From NCBI GenBank assembly GCA_030407085.1, contig CM059587.1, forward strand, positions 69,985,001 through 70,049,000: 64,000 nt of DNA. The letters are read 5' to 3'. The stretch's first letter is position 1, and every line of letters begins with the position of its first letter. Of the stretch, positions 45,601 through 60,270 are shown piece by piece. Source of the stretch: Trichopria drosophilae. Lineage: Eukaryota > Arthropoda > Insecta > Hymenoptera > Diapriidae. The translations under genes were made by a program, and so were the position numbers. The notes beneath the pieces were generated by a model, which was not told the DNA's origin, ran no database searches, and was given only the letters and a program-made list of their open reading frames with translations.

Positions 45601-48600
45601 GGTTTTACGATTTTCAGAACAGTACAAGGTATTCGCCCAATTGAATAGAATATGCAATTTCGACGTATTAATCATGTTTAATGCGATTTTACGCAGCTTG
45701 TGCACGTTTTTTTTATTTTAGTGCCGTTTTAAAAAAGTTGCAAGTCCGTCGCCGGGACAAAAATGGTTTTACGATTTTCAGAACAGTACAAGGTATTCGC
45801 CCAATTAAATAGAATATGCAATTTCGACGTATTAATCATGTTTAATGCGATTTTACGCAGCTTGTGCACGTTTTTTTTATTTTAGTGCCGTTTTAAAAAA
45901 GTTGCAAGTCCGTCGCCGGGACAAAAATGGTTTTACGATTTTCAGAACAGTACAAGGTATTCGCCCAATTGAATAGAATATGCAATTTCGACGTATTAAT
46001 CATGTTTAATGCGATTTTACGCAGCTTGTGCACGTTTTTTTTATTTTAGTGCCATTTTAAAAAAGTTACAAGTACGTCGCAGGGACATAAATGGTTTTAC
46101 AATTTTCAGAAAAGAACAAGGTATTCGCCCAATTGAATAGAATATGCAATTTCGACGTATTAATCATGTTTAATGCGATTTTACGCAGCTTGTGCGCGTT
46201 TTTTTCGATGTTAGTGCCATTTTCAAAAAGTTACAAGTCCGTCGCCGGGACAAAAATGGTTTTACGATTTTCAGAACAGTACAAGGTATTCGCCCAATTG
46301 AATAGAATATGCAATTTCGACGTATTACTCATGTTTAATGCGATTTTACGCAGCTTGTGCACGTTTTTTTTATTTTAGTGCCGTTTTAAAAAAGTTACCA
46401 GTCCGTCGCCGGGACAAAAATGGTTTTACGATTTTCAGAACAGTACAAGGTATTCGCCCAATTGAATAGAATATGCAATTTCGACGTATTACTCATGTTT
46501 AATGCGATTTTACGCAGCTTGTGCACGTTTTTTTATTTTAGTGCCGTTTTAAAAAAGTTACCAGTCCGTCGCCGGGACAAAAATGGTTTTACGATTTTCA
46601 GAACAGTACAATGTATTCGCCCAATTGAATAGAATATGCAATTTCTACGTATTAATCGTGTTTAATGCGATTTTACGCAGCTTGTGCACGTTTTTTTTAT
46701 TTTAGTGCCGTTTTAAAAAAGTTACCAGTCCGTCGCCGTGACAAAAATGGTTTTACGATTTTCAGAACAGTACAAGGTATTCGCCGAATTGAATACAATA
46801 TGCAATTTCGACGTATTAATCATGTTTAATGCGATTTTACGCAGCTTGTGCACGTTTTTTCGATGTTAGTGCCATTTTCAAAAAGTTACAAGTCCGTCGC
46901 CGGGACATAAATGGTTTTACGATTTTCAGAACAGTACAAGGTATTCGCCCAATTGAATAGAATATGCAATTTCGACGTATTACTCATGTTTAATGCGATT
47001 TTACGCAGCTTGTGCACGTTTTTTTCGATGTTAGTGCCATTTTCAAAAAGTTACAAGTCCGTCGCCGGGACAAAAATGGTTTTACAATTCTCAGAACAGT
47101 ACAAGGTATTCGCCCAATTGAATAGAATATGCAATTTCGACGTATTAATCATGTTTAATGCGATTTTACGCAGCTTGTGCACGTTTTTTTTATTTTAGTG
47201 CCGTTTTAAAAAAGTTACCAGTCCGTCGCCGGGACAAAAATGGTTTTACGATTTTCAGAACAGTACAATGTATTCGCCCAATTGAATAGAATATGCAATT
47301 TCCACGTATTAATCATGTTTAATGCGATTTTACGCAGCTTGTGCACGTTTTTTCGATATTAGTGCCGTTTTAAAAAAGTTACAAGTCCGTCGCCGGGACA
47401 AAAATGGTTTTACGATTTTCAGAACAGTACAAGGTATTCGCCCAATAGAATAGAATATGCAATTTCGACGTATTACTCATGTTTAATGCGATTTTACGCA
47501 GCTTGTGCACGTTTTTTTTATTTTAGTGCCGTTTTAAAAAAGTTACCAGTCCGTCGCCGGGACAAAAATGGTTTTACGATTTTCAGAACAGTAAAAGGTA
47601 TTCGCCCAATTAAATAGAATATGCAATTTCGACGTATTAATCATGTTTAATGCGATTCTACGCAGCTTGTGCACATTTTTTTTATTTTAGAGCCGTTTTA
47701 AAAAAGTTACCAGTCCGTCGCCGGGACAAAAATGGTTTTACGATTTTCAGAACAGTACAATGTATTCGCCCAATTGAATAGAATATGCAATTTCGACGTA
47801 TTAATCATGTTTAATGCGATTTTACGCAGCTTGTGCACATTTTTTTCGATGTTAGTGCCGTTTTAAAAAGTTACAAGTCCGTCGCCGGGACAAAAATGGT
47901 TTTACGATTTTCAGAACAGTACAAGGTATTCGCCCAATTGAATAGAATATGCAATTTCGACGTATTAATTATGGTTAATGCGATTTTACGCAGCTTGTGC
48001 ACGTTTTTTCGATGTTAGTGCCATTTTCAAAAAGTTACAAGTCCGTCGCCGGACAAAAATGGTTTTACGATTTTCAGAACAGTACAATGTATTCGCCCAA
48101 TTGAATAGAATATGCAATTTCGACGTATTAATCATGTTTAATGCGATTTTACGCAGCTTGTGCACGTTTTTTTTATTTTAGTGCCGTTTTAAAAAAGTTA
48201 CCAGTCCGTCGCCGGGACAAAAATGGTTTTACGATTTTCAGAACAGTACAAGGTATTCGCCGAATTGAATACAATATGCAATTTCGACGTATTAATCATG
48301 TTTAATGCGATTTTACGCAGCTTGTGCACGTTTTTTTTATTTTAGTGCCGTTTTAAAAAAGTTACCAGTCCGTCGCCGGGACATAAATGGTTTTACGATT
48401 TTCAGAACAGTACAAGGTATTCGCCCAATTAAATAGAATATGCAATTTCGACGTATTGATCATGTTTAATGCGATTTTACGCAGCTTGTGCACGTTTTTT
48501 CGATGTTAGTGCCATTTTCAAAAAGTTACAAGTACGTCGCCGGGACAAAAATGGTTTTACGATTTTCAGAACAGTACAAGGTATTCGCCCAATTAAATAG

Positions 48601-51600
48601 AATATGCAATTTCGACGTATTGATCATGTTTAATGCGATTTTACGCAGCTTGTGCACGTTTTTTTTATTTTAGTGCCGTTTTAAAAAAGTTACCAGTCCG
48701 TCGCCGGGACAAAAATGGTTTTACGATTTTCAGAACAGTACAAGGTATTCGCCCAATTGAATAGAATATGCAATTTCGACGTATTAATCATGTTTAATGC
48801 GATTTTACGCAGCTTGTGCACGTTTTTTTTATTTTAGTGCCGTTTTAAAAAAGTTACAAGTCCGTCGCCGGGACAAAAATGGTTTTACGATTTTCAGAAC
48901 AGTACAAGGTATTCGCCCAATTGAATAGAATATGCAATTTCGACGTATTAATTATGGTTAATGCGATTTTACGCAGCTTGTGCACGTTTTTTTTATTTTA
49001 GTGCCGTTTTAAAAAAGTTGCAAGTCCGTCGCCGGGACAAAAATGGTTTTACGATTCTCAGAACAGTACAAGGTATTCGCCGAATTGAATAGAATATGCA
49101 ATTTCGACGTATTACTCATGTTTAATGCGATTTTACGCAGCTTGTACAGGTTTTTTTTTATTTTAGTGCCGTTTTAAAAAAGTTACAAGTACGTCGCCGG
49201 GACAAAACTGGTTTTACGATTTTCAGAACCGTACAAGGTATTCGCGCAATTGAATAGATTATGCAATTTCGACGTATTAATCATGTTTAATGCGATTTTA
49301 CGCAGCTTGTGCACGTTTTTTCGATATTAGTGCCGTTTTAAAAAAGTTACAAGTCCGTCGCCGGGACAAAAATGGTTTTACCATTTTTAGAACATTACAA
49401 GGTATTCGCACAATTGAATAAAATATGCAATTTCGACGTATTAATCATGTTTAATGCGATTTTACGCAGCTTGTGCACGTTTTTTCGATGTTAGTGCCAT
49501 TTTCAAAAAGTTACAAGTCCGTCGCCGGGACAAAAATGGTTTTACGATTTTCAGAACAGTACAAGGTATTCGCCCAATTAAATAGAATATGCAATTTCGA
49601 CGTATTAATCATGTTTAATGCGATTTTACGCAGCTTGTGCACATTTTTTTTATTTTAGAGCCGTTTTAAAAAAGTTACAAGTCCGTCGCCGGGACAAAAA
49701 TGGTTTTACCATTTTCAGAACAGTACAAGGTATTCGCCCACTTAAATAGAATATGCAATTTCGACGTATTAATCATGTTTAATGCGATTTTACGCAGCTT
49801 GTGCACGTTTTTTCGATATTAGTGCCGTTTTAAAAAAGATACAAGTCCGTCGCCGGGACAAAAATGGTTTTACCATTTTCAGAACAGTACAAGGTATTCG
49901 CCCAATTGAATAGAATATGCAATTTCGACGTATTAATCATGTTTAATGCGATTTTACGCAGCTTGTGCACGTTTTTTCGATGTTAGTGCCGTTTTAAAAA
50001 AGATACAAGTCCGTCGCCGGGACAAAAATGGTTTTACGATTTTCAGAACAGTACAAGGTATTCGCCCAATTGAATAGAATATGCAATTTCGACGTATTAA
50101 TCATGTTTAATGCGATTTTAAGCAGCTTGTGCACGTTTTTTTCGATGTTAGTGCCATTTTCAAAAAGTTACAAGTCCGTCGCCGGGACATAAATGGTTTT
50201 ACGATTTTCAGAACAGTACAAGGTATTCGCCCAATTGAATAGAATATGCAATTTCGACGTATTAATCATGTTTAATGCGATTTTACGCAGCTTGTGCACG
50301 TTTTTTTTATTTTAGTGCCGTTTTAAAAAAGTTACAAGTCCGTCGCCGGGACAAAAATGGTTTTACGATTTTCAGAACAGTACAAAGGATTCGCCCAATG
50401 GAATAGAATGTGCAATTTCGACGTAGTAATCATGTTTAATGCGATTTTACGCAGCTTGTGCACGTTTTTTCGATGTTAGTGCCTTTTTAAAAAAGTTACA
50501 AGTCCGTTGCCGGGACAAAAATGGTTTTACCATTTACAGAACAGTACAAGGTATTCGTTCAATTGAATAGAATATGCAATTTCGACGTATTAATCATGTT
50601 TAATGCGATTTTACGCAGCTTGTGCACGTTTTTTCGATGTTAGTGCCATTTTCAAAAAGTTACAAGTCCGTCGCCGGGACAAAAATGGTTTTACGATTTT
50701 CAGAACAGTACAAGGTATTCGCCCAATTGAATAGAATATGCAATTTCGACGTATTAATCATGTTTAATGCGATTTTACGCAGCTTGTGCACGTTTTTTTT
50801 TTATTTTTGTGCCGTTTTAAAAAAGTTACAAGTCCGTCGCCGGGACAAAAATGGTTTTACGATTTTCAGAACAGTACAAGGTATTCGCCCAATTGAATAG
50901 AATATGCAATTTCGACGTATTACTCATGTTTAATGCGATTTTACGCAGCTTGTGCACGTTTTTTTTATTTTAGTGCCGTTTTAAAAAAGTTACAAGTCCG
51001 TCGCCGGGACAAAAATGGTTTTACGATTTTCAGAACAGTACAAGGTATTCGCCCAATTGAATAGAATATGCAATTTCGACGTATTACTCATGTTTAATGC
51101 GATTTTACGCAGCTTGTGCACGTTTTTTTTATTTTAGTGCCGTTTTAAAAAAGTTACCAGTCCGTCGCCGGGACAAAAATGGTTTTACGATTTTCAGAAC
51201 AGTACAAGGTATTCGCCACTTAAATAGAATATGCAATTTCGACGTATTACTCATGTTTATTGCGATTTTACGCAGCTTGTGCGCGTTTTTTTCGATGTTA
51301 GTGCCATTTTCAAAAAGTTACAAGTCCGTCGCCGGGACATAAATGGTTTTACCATTTTCAGAACAGTGCAAGGTATTTGCCCAATTGAATAGATTATGCA
51401 ATTTCGACGTATTAATCATGTTTAATGCGATTTTACGCAGCTTGTGCACGTTTTTTCGATGTTAGTGCCATTTTCAAAAAGTTACAAGTCCGTCGCCGGG
51501 ACATAAATGGTTTTACGATTTTCAGAACAGTACAAGGTATTCGCCCAATTAAATAGAATATGCAATTTCGACGTATTAATCATGTTTAATGCGATTTTAC

Positions 51601-54600
51601 GCAGCTTGTGCACGTTTTTTCGATGTTAGTGCCATTTTCAAAAAGTTACAAGTCCGTCGCCGGGACATAAATGGTTTTACGATTTTCAGAACAGTACAAG
51701 GTATTCGCCCAATTGAATAGAATATGCAATTTCGACGTATTAATCATGTTTAATGCGATTTTACGCAGCTTGTGCACGTTTTTTTTATTTTAGTGCCGTT
51801 TTAAAAAAGTTACCAGTCCGTCGCCGGGACAAAAATGGTTTTACGATTTTCAGAACAGTACAAGGTATTCGCCGAATTGAATACAATATGCAATTTCGAC
51901 GTATTAATCATGTTTAATGCGATTTTACGCAGCTTGTGCACGTTTTTTTATTTTAGTGCCGTTTTAAAAAAGTTACCAGTCCGTCGCCGGGACAAAAATG
52001 GTTTTACGATTTTCAGAACAGTACAATGTATTCGCCCAATTGAATAGAATATGCAATTTCGACGTATTAATCATGTTTAATGCGATTTTACGCAGCTTGT
52101 GCACGTTTTTTTTATTTTAGTGCCGTTTTAAAAAAGTTACAAGTCCGTCGCCGGGACAAAAATGGTTTTACGATTTTCAGAACAGTACAAGGTATTCGCC
52201 CAATTGAATAGAATATGCAATTTCGACGTATTAATCATGTTTAATGCGATTTTACGCAGCTTGTGCACGTTTTTTCGATGTTAGTGCCATTTTCAAAAAG
52301 TTACAAGTCCGTCGCCGGGACATAAATGGTTTTACGATTTTCAGAACAGTACAAGGTATTCGCCCAATTAAATAGAATATGCAATTTCGACGTATTGATC
52401 ATGTTTAATGCGATTTTACGCAGCTTGTGCACGTTTTTTCGATGTTAGTGCCATTTTCAAAAAGTTACAAGTACGTCGCCGGGACAAAAATGGTTTTACG
52501 ATTTTCAGAACAGTACAAGGTATTCGCCCAATTGAATAGAATATGCAATTTCGACGTATTAATCATGTTTAATGCGATTTTACGCAGCTTGTGCACGTTT
52601 TTTTTATTTTAGTGCCGTTTTAAAAAAGTTACCAGTCCGTCGCCGGGACAAAAATGGTTTTACGATTTTCAGAACAGTACAAGGTATTCGCCCAATTGAA
52701 TAGAATATGCAATTTCGACGTATTAATCATGTTTAATGCGATTTTACGCAGCTTGTGCACGTTTTTTTTATTTTAGTGCCGTTTTAAAAAAGTTGCAAGT
52801 CCGTCGCCGGGACAAAAATGGTTTTACGATTTTCAGAACAGTACAAGGTATTCGCCCAATTGAATAGAATATGCAATTTGGACGTATTTCTCATGTTGAA
52901 TGCGAATTTACGCAGGTTGTGCACGTTTTTTTCAAAGTTAGGACCATTTTCAAAAAGTTACCAGTCCGTCGCCGGGACAAAAATGGTTTTACGATTTTCA
53001 GAACAGTACAAGGTATTCGCCCAATTGAATAGAATATGCAATTTCGACGTATTAATCATGTTTAATGCGATTTTACGCAGCTTGTGCACGTTTTTTTTAT
53101 TTTAGTGCCATTTTCAAAAAGTGACAAGTCCGTCGCCGGGACAAAAATGGTTTTACGATTTTCAGAACAGTAGAAGGTATTCGCCCAATTGAATAGAATA
53201 TGCAATTTCGACGTATTAATCATGTTTAATGCGATTTTATGCAGCTTGTACAGGTTTTTTTGATGTTAGTGCCGTTTTAAAAAAGTTACAAGTCCGTCGC
53301 CGGGACAAAAATGGTTTTACGATTTTCAGAACAGTACAAGGTATTCGCCCAATCAAATAGAATATGCAATTTCGACGTATTGCTCATGTTTAATGCGATT
53401 TTACGCTGCTTGTGAAGGGTTTTTTCGATGTTAATGCCGTTTTGTAGAGGTTGCAAGTCCGTCGCCGGGACAAAACTGGTTTTACGATTTTCAGAACAGT
53501 ACAAGGTATTCGCCCAATTGAATAGAATATGCAATTTCGACGCATTAATCATGTTTAATGCGATTTTACGCAGCTTGTGCACGTTTTTTTTTATTTTAGT
53601 GCCGTTTTAAAAAAGTTACCAGTCCGTCGCCGGGACAAAAATGGTTTTACGATTTTCAGAACAGTACAAGGTATTCGCCCAATTGAATAGAATATGCAAT
53701 TTCGACGTATTACTCATGTTTAATGCGATTTTACGCAGCTTGTGCACGTTTTTTCGATATTAGTGCCGTTTTAAAAAAGTTACAAGTCCGTCGCCGGGAC
53801 AAAAATGGTTTTACAATTTTCAGAACAGTACAAGGTATTCGCCCAATTGAATAGAATATGCAATTTCGACGTATTAATTATGTTCAATGCGATTTTACGC
53901 AGCTTGTGCACGTTTTTTTCGATGTTAGTGCCATTTTCAAAAAGTTACAAGTCCGTCGCCGGGACAAAAATGGTTTTACCATTTTCAGAACAGTACAAGG
54001 TATTCGCCCAATTGAATAGAATATGCAATTTCGACGTATTAATCATGTTTAATGCGATTTTACGCAGCTTGTGCACGTTTTTTTTATTTTAGTGCCGTTT
54101 TAAAAAAGTTACAAGTCCGTCGCCGGGACAAAAATGGTTTTACGATTTTCAGAACAGTACAAGGTATTCGCCCAATTGAATAGAATATGCAATTTCGACG
54201 TATTAATCATGTTTAATGCGATTTTACGCAGCTTGTGCACGTTTTTTCGATGTTAGTGCCGTTTTAAAAAAGTTACAAGTCCGTCGCCGGGACAAAAATG
54301 GTTTTACGATTTTCAGAACAGTACAAGGTATTCGCCGAATTGAATAGAATATGCAATTTCGACGTATTAATCATGTTTAATGCGATTTTACGCAGCTTGT
54401 GCACGTTTTTTCGATGTTAGTGCCATTTTCAAAAAGTTACAAGTCCGTCGCCGGGACATAAATGGTTTTACGATTTTCAGAACAGTACAAGGTATTCGCC
54501 CAATTAAATAGAATATGCAATTTCGACGTATTAATCATGTTTAATGCGATTTTACGCAGCTTGTGCACGTTTTTTTTATTTTAGTGCCGTTTTAAAAAAG

Positions 54601-57600
54601 TTACAAGTCCGTCGCCGGGACAAAAATGGTTTTACGATTTTCAGAACAGTACAAGGTATTCGCCCAATTGAATAGAATATGCAATTTCGACGTATTAATC
54701 ATGTTTAATGCGATTTTACGCAGCTTGTGCACGTTTTTTTTATTTTAGTGCCGTTTTAAAAAAGTTACCAGTCCGTCGCCGGGACAAAAATGGTTTTACG
54801 ATTTTCAGAACAGTACAATGTATTCGCCCAATTGAATAGAATATGCAATTTCGACGTATTAATCATGTTTAATGCGATTTTACGCAGCTTGTGCACGTTT
54901 TTTTTATTTTAGTGCCGTTTTAAAAAAGTTACCAGTCCGTCGCCGGGACAAAAATGGTTTTACGATTTTCAGAACAGTACAAGGTATTCGCCGAATTGAA
55001 TAGAATATGCAATTTCGACGTATTAATCATGTTTAATGCGATTTTACGCAGCTTGTGCACGTTTTTTCGATGTTAGTGCCATTTTCAAAAAGTTACAAGT
55101 CCGTCGCCGGGACATAAATGGTTTTACGATTTTCAGAACAGTACAAGGTATTCGCCCAATTAAATAGAATATGCAATTTCGACGTATTGATCATGTTTAA
55201 TGCGATTTTACGCAGCTTGTGCACGTTTTTTCGATGTTAGTGCCATTTTCAAAAAGTTACAAGTACGTCGCCGGGACAAAAATGGTTTTACGATTTTCAG
55301 AACAGTACAAGGTATTCGCCCAATTGAATAGAATATGCAATTTCGACGTATTAATCATGTTTAATGCGATTTTACGCAGCTTGTACACGTTTTTTTTTAT
55401 TTTTGTGCCGTTTTAAAAAAGTTACAAGTCCGTCGCCGGGACAAAACTGGTTTTACGATTTTCAGAACCGTACAAGGTATTCGCGCAATTGAATAGATTA
55501 TGCAATTTCGACGTATTAATCATGTTTAATGCGATTTTACGCAGCTTGTGCACGTTTTTTCGATATTAGTGCCGTTTTAAAAAAGTTACAAGTCCGTCGC
55601 CGGGACAAAAATGGTTTTACGATTTTCAGAACAGTACAAGGTATTCGCCCAATTGAATAGAATATGCAATTTCGACGTATTACTCATGTTTAATGCGATT
55701 TTACGCAGCTTGTGCACGTTTTTTTCGATGTTAGTGCCATTTTCAAAAAGTTACAAGTCCGTCGCCGGGACAAAAATGGTTTTACCATTTTCAGAACAGT
55801 ACAAGGTATTCGCCCACTTAAATAGAATATGCAATTTCGACATATTAATCATGTTTAATGCGATTTTACGCAGCTTGTGCACGTTTTTTTTATTTTAGTG
55901 CCGTTTTAAAAAAGTTGCAAGTCCGTCGCAGGGACAAAAATGGTTTTACGATTCTCAGAACAGTACAAGGTATTCGCCCAATTAAATAGAATATGCAATT
56001 TCGACGTATTAATCATGTTTAATGCGATTTTACGCAGCTTGTGCACGTTTTTTCGATGTTAGTGCCGTTTTAAAAAAGATACAAGTCCGTCGTCGGGACA
56101 AAAATGGTTTTACCATTTTCAGGACAGTACAAGGTATTCGCCCAATTTAATAGAATATGCAATTTCGACGTATTGATCATGTTTAATGCGATTCTACGCA
56201 GCTTGTGCACGTTTTTTCGATGTTAGTGCCATTTTCAAAAAGTTACAAGTACGTCGCAGGGACATAAATGGTTTTACAATTTTCAGAAAAGAACAAGGTA
56301 TTCGCCCAATTGAATAGAATATGCAATTTCGACGTATTAATCATGTTTAATGCGATTTTACGCAGCTTGTGCACGTTTTTTTATTTTAGTGCCGTTTTAA
56401 AAAAGTTACCAGTCCGTCGCCGGGACAAAAATGGTTTTACGATTTTCAGAACAGTACAATGTATTCGCCCAATTGAATAGAATATGCAATTTCGACGTAT
56501 TAATCATGTTTAATGCGATTTTACGCAGCTTGTGCACGTTTTTTTTATTTTAGTGCCGTTTTAAAAAAGTTACCAGTCCGTCGCCGGGACAAAAATGGTT
56601 TTACGATTTTCAGAACAGTACAATGTATTCGCCCAATTGAATAGAATATGCAATTTCGACGTATTAATCATGTTTAATGCGATTTTACGCAGCTTGTGCA
56701 CGTTTTTTTTATTTTAGTGCCGTTTTAAAAAAGTTACCAGTCCGTCGCCGGGACAAAAATGGTTTTACGATTTTCAGAACAGTACAAGGTATTCGCCGAA
56801 TTGAATAGAATATGCAATTTCGACGTATTAATCATGTTTAATGCGATTTTACGCAGCTTGTGCACGTTTTTTCGATGTTAGTGCCATTTTCAAAAAGTTA
56901 CAAGTCCGTCGCCGGGACATAAATGGTTTTACGATTTTCAGAACAGTACAAGGTATTCGCCCAATTAAATAGAATATGCAATTTCGACGTATTGATCATG
57001 TTTAATGCGATTTTACGCAGCTTGTGCACGTTTTTTCGATGTTAGTGCCATTTTCAAAAAGTTACAAGTACGTCGCCGGGACAAAAATGGTTTTACGATT
57101 TTCAGAACAGTACAAGGTATTCGCCCAATTGAATAGAATATGCAATTTCGACGTATTAATCATGTTTAATGCGATTCTACGCAGCTTGTGCACGTTTTTT
57201 CGATGTTAGTGCCATTTTCAAAAAGTTACAAGTACGTCGCAGGGACATAAATGGTTTTACAATTTTCAGAAAAGAACAAGGTATTCGCCCAATTGAATAG
57301 AATATGCAATTTCGACGTATTAATCATGTTTAATGCGATTTTACGCAGCTTGTGCACGTTTTTTTATTTTAGTGCCGTTTTAAAAAAGTTACCAGTCCGT
57401 CGCCGGGACAAAAATGGTTTTACGATTCTCAGAACAGTACAAGGTATTCGCCGAATTGAATAGAATATGCAATTTCGACGTATTACTCATGTTTAATGCG
57501 ATTTTACGCAGCTTGTGCACGTTTTTTTATTTTAGTGCCGTTTTAAAAAAGTTACCAGTCCGTCGCCGGGACAAAAATGGTTTTACGATTTTCAGAACAG

Positions 57601-59060
57601 TACAATGTATTCGCCCAATTGAATAGAATATGCAATTTCGACGTATTAATCATGTTTAATGCGATTTTACGCAGCTTGTGCACGTTTTTTTTATTTTAGT
57701 GCCGTTTTAAAAAAGTTACCAGTCCGTCGCCGGGACAAAAATGGTTTTACGATTTTCAGAACAGTACAAGGTATTCGCCGAATTGAATACAATATGCAAT
57801 TTCGACGTATTAATCATGTTTAATGCGATTTTACGCAGCTTGTGCACGTTTTTTCGATGTTAGTGCCATTTTCAAAAAGTTACAAGTACGTCGCCGGGAC
57901 AAAAATGGTTTTACGATTTTCAGAACAGTACAAGGTATTCGCCCAATTGAATAGAATATGCAATTTCGACGTATTAATCATGTTTAATGCGATTTTACGC
58001 AGCTTGTACACGTTTTTTTTTTATTTTTGTGCCGTTTTAAAAAAGTTACAAGTCCGTCGCCGGGACATAAATGGTTTTACCATTTTCAGAACAGTACAAG
58101 GTATTCGCACAATTGAATAGATTATGCAATTTCGACGTATTAAGTATGGATAATGCGATTTTAAGCAGCTTGTGCACGTTTTTTCGATATTAGTGCCGTT
58201 TTAAAAAAGATACAAGTCCGTCGCCGGGACAAAAATGGTTTTACGATTTTCAGAACAGTACAAGGTATTCGCCCAATTGAATAGAATATGCAATTTCGAC
58301 GTATTACTCATGTTTAATGCGATTTTACGCAGCTTGTGCACGTTTTTTTCGATGTTAGTGCCATTTTCAAAAAGTTACAAGTCCGTCGCCGGGACAAAAA
58401 TGGTTTTACCATTTTCAGAACAGTACAAGGTATTCGCCCACATAAATAGAATATGCAATTTCGACGTATTAATTATGGTTAATGCGATTTTACGCAGCTT
58501 GTGCACGTTTTTTTTATTTTAGTGCCGTTTTAAAAAAGTTGCAAGTCCGTCGCCGGGACAAAAATGGTTTTACGATTCTCAGAACAGTACAAGGTATTCG
58601 CCCAATTAAATAGAATATGCAATTTCGACGTATTAATCATGTTTAATGCGATTTTACGCAGCTTGTGCACGTTTTTTCGATGTTAGTGCCGTTTTAAAAA
58701 AGATACAAGTCCGTCGTCGGGACAAAAATGGTTTTACCATTTTCAGGACAGTACAAGGTATTCGCCCAATTTAATAGAATATGCAATTTCGACGTATTGA
58801 TCATGTTTAATGCGATTTTACGCAGCTTGTGCACGTTTTTTCGATGTTAGTGCCATTTTCAAAAAGTTACAAGTCCGTCGCCGGGACAAAAATGGTTTTA
58901 CGATTTTCAGAACAGTACAAGGTATTCGCCCAATTGAATAGAATATGCAATTTCGACGTATTAATCATGTTTAATGCGATTTTACGCAGCTTGTACACGT
59001 TTTTTTTTATTTTTGTGCCGTTTTAAAAAAAGTCCGTCGCCAGGACAAAAATGGTTTTAC
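39661..59060. repeat. 164-bp satellite array, about 118 tandem units
   Basis: The unit, counted from gtccgtcgccgggac to the next, is 164 bp. It contains aaaaatggttttacgatttt, cagaacagtacaaggtattc, gaatagaatatgcaatttcg, acgtattaatcatgtttaat and gcgattttacgcagcttgtg followed by cacg and a T-run. Two main junction types follow the T-run: ttattttagtgccgttttaaaaaag, and cgatgttagtgccattttcaaaaag. Variant sites (aag/acc before agtcc, acaaaaatgg/acataaatgg, taatcatg/tactcatg/tgatcatg) are shuffled between units. The last unit near 59020-59060 is diverged. The array is non-coding: 164 is not a multiple of 3, and the 61-codon frames end in each unit at the TAG of tttag. Confidence 0.95.
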
Positions 59061-59640
59061 CATTTTCATAATGGTAATAAAAAATGCTGCCGAGTGAATA
59101 CATTACGAATTTTCAACGTTTTAAATAGTTTTTACGCGATTTTCCTGTGCGCCGTAGGATATCCCCTGCTGGCGAATCACCTGCTAGTTTCAGCGTCATG
59201 TACTTTTTATAAAAAGTGTCAGTGTAAACCAAAAAGTTATAGCACTTTTTGAGTTTGCCTGTCGCGGCGCGTTGGAGAAAAACGTAACTTTTTCCCCACA
59301 AAAACTAACATTTTCGCGAAAGTGTCACTACAGTGTGTGCGGGTAGTGTGGACAGTGTCGCCATCGTGAAAAAATTGTTAAAAAAAAATAGTGACAAAAA
59401 AGTTGTGCGGGAAAAACTAACTATTGTGCAATGTTGCGCAACAGCAAAAAATCGCCAATTTTGTTTTTTTTTCAAAAACCAAAAAGCGACTCGTGTAGAG
59501 CACAGTAAGACGAACCTTACTGTGTTTTTAAAATTTTTTTCGAGTGAAAAATAGTGCGGTAAAGTGAAGTTGAAAAAGTGAAGTGGGCTTAGGAAAAATC
59601 TGTCAATCGACACTTAGAAAATTTTCGGTCCAGTATGATG
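59061..59640 (+). other. Right flank of the satellite; possible LINE 5' UTR-like sequence
   Basis: 59061-59220 still shows scattered satellite words (ttttcaacgttttaaatag, ttacgcgattttc). 59225-59620 is rich in agtgt, gtgcg and aaagtg words with no ATG-led long frame, a composition seen in 5' regions of some insect non-LTR elements. This is a weak impression only. Confidence 0.2.
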
Positions 59641-59682
59641 CTGAAGTTAGCGTAAGGTTCCAGCGTAAGATTCGAAAAAGCA

Positions 59683-59701
59683 GTGGTTCTCAACCATTTG
59701 A
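59683..59701 (+). mobile_element. Isolated hAT-type terminal repeat
   Basis: cagtggttctcaaccattt matches the well-known CAGTGGTTCTCAACC end of hAT/Charlie-like elements. The inverted partner was not found within the next 4 kb, so this is a truncated end. Confidence 0.5.
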
Positions 59702-59799
59702 CAAAAGACGCGATAATTAATAAATAAACTAGTGAGTAGAAGGGGAATGACAGTTCTGCGCCACTCGCGGTTTCGGTGGATCGCGAGGGGTACCTCGCG

Positions 59800-59880
59800 A
59801 GATGACTCGCGAATTAAGACCGCGAATTAAGGTCGCGAATTAAAACCGCGAATTGATATCGCGATTTGATTGCGCGAATA
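59800..59880. repeat. Short tandem repeat based on CGCGAATTAAG
   Basis: Five to six degenerate copies of a roughly 15-base unit: cgcgaattaagac, cgcgaattaaggt, cgcgaattaaaac, cgcgaattgatat and cgcgatttgatt. Confidence 0.7.
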
Positions 59881-59914
59881 ATTATTGTCATGCTACCTCT
59901 CCCCCCTCGAAACA

Positions 59915-60270
59915 CATGGATGGTATACGAGTTGAAACGCGTCTAAAATCCATTAGTCATTCCGATCTTTGGAAAAACACGTGTACCTTCGACCCTCTGG
60001 CGCTCGGGGCCTAGCGGTCTATTTTCGGCATCGGTACCGACCATCTTTGGGAAAACACATGTAATTTCTAAGAATATTACATAATATGTTGGGACCTATA
60101 TCTCGTAATGATGGTATACAGGTCCAGACGCGTCTAAAAACCATTATTCATTCCCATATTTGGGAAACACATGTAATTTCTAAGAATATTAGATAATATG
60201 TTGGGACCTATATCTCGTAAAGACGAGTTGAGACGCGTCTAAAATTCATCAGTCATTACGAATGTTCACT
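59915..60270. repeat. Diverged tandem repeat of about 105-115 bp, three copies
   Basis: acacatgtaatttctaagaa, ataatatgttgggacctata and acgcgtctaaaa..cat.a.tcatt recur at about 60052 and 60166. A more diverged partial copy (atggtatacgagttgaaacgcgtctaaaatccattagtcatt) lies at about 59920. Confidence 0.65.

Noticed and set aside
39961..59026. Dozens of 61-95 codon frames such as those containing VAGTKMVLRFSEQYKVFAQL
   Set aside because: They repeat with the 164-bp satellite period, end at the same TAG in each unit, and cannot continue because 164 is not a multiple of three.
39661..59060. CENP-B box in the satellite unit
   Set aside because: The cgtcgccggga segment has some resemblance to the CGGGA end of the box, but the TTCG part and spacing do not match.
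39661..59060. CRISPR array
   Set aside because: There are no short repeats separated by unique spacers. The array is a head-to-tail satellite in eukaryotic DNA.
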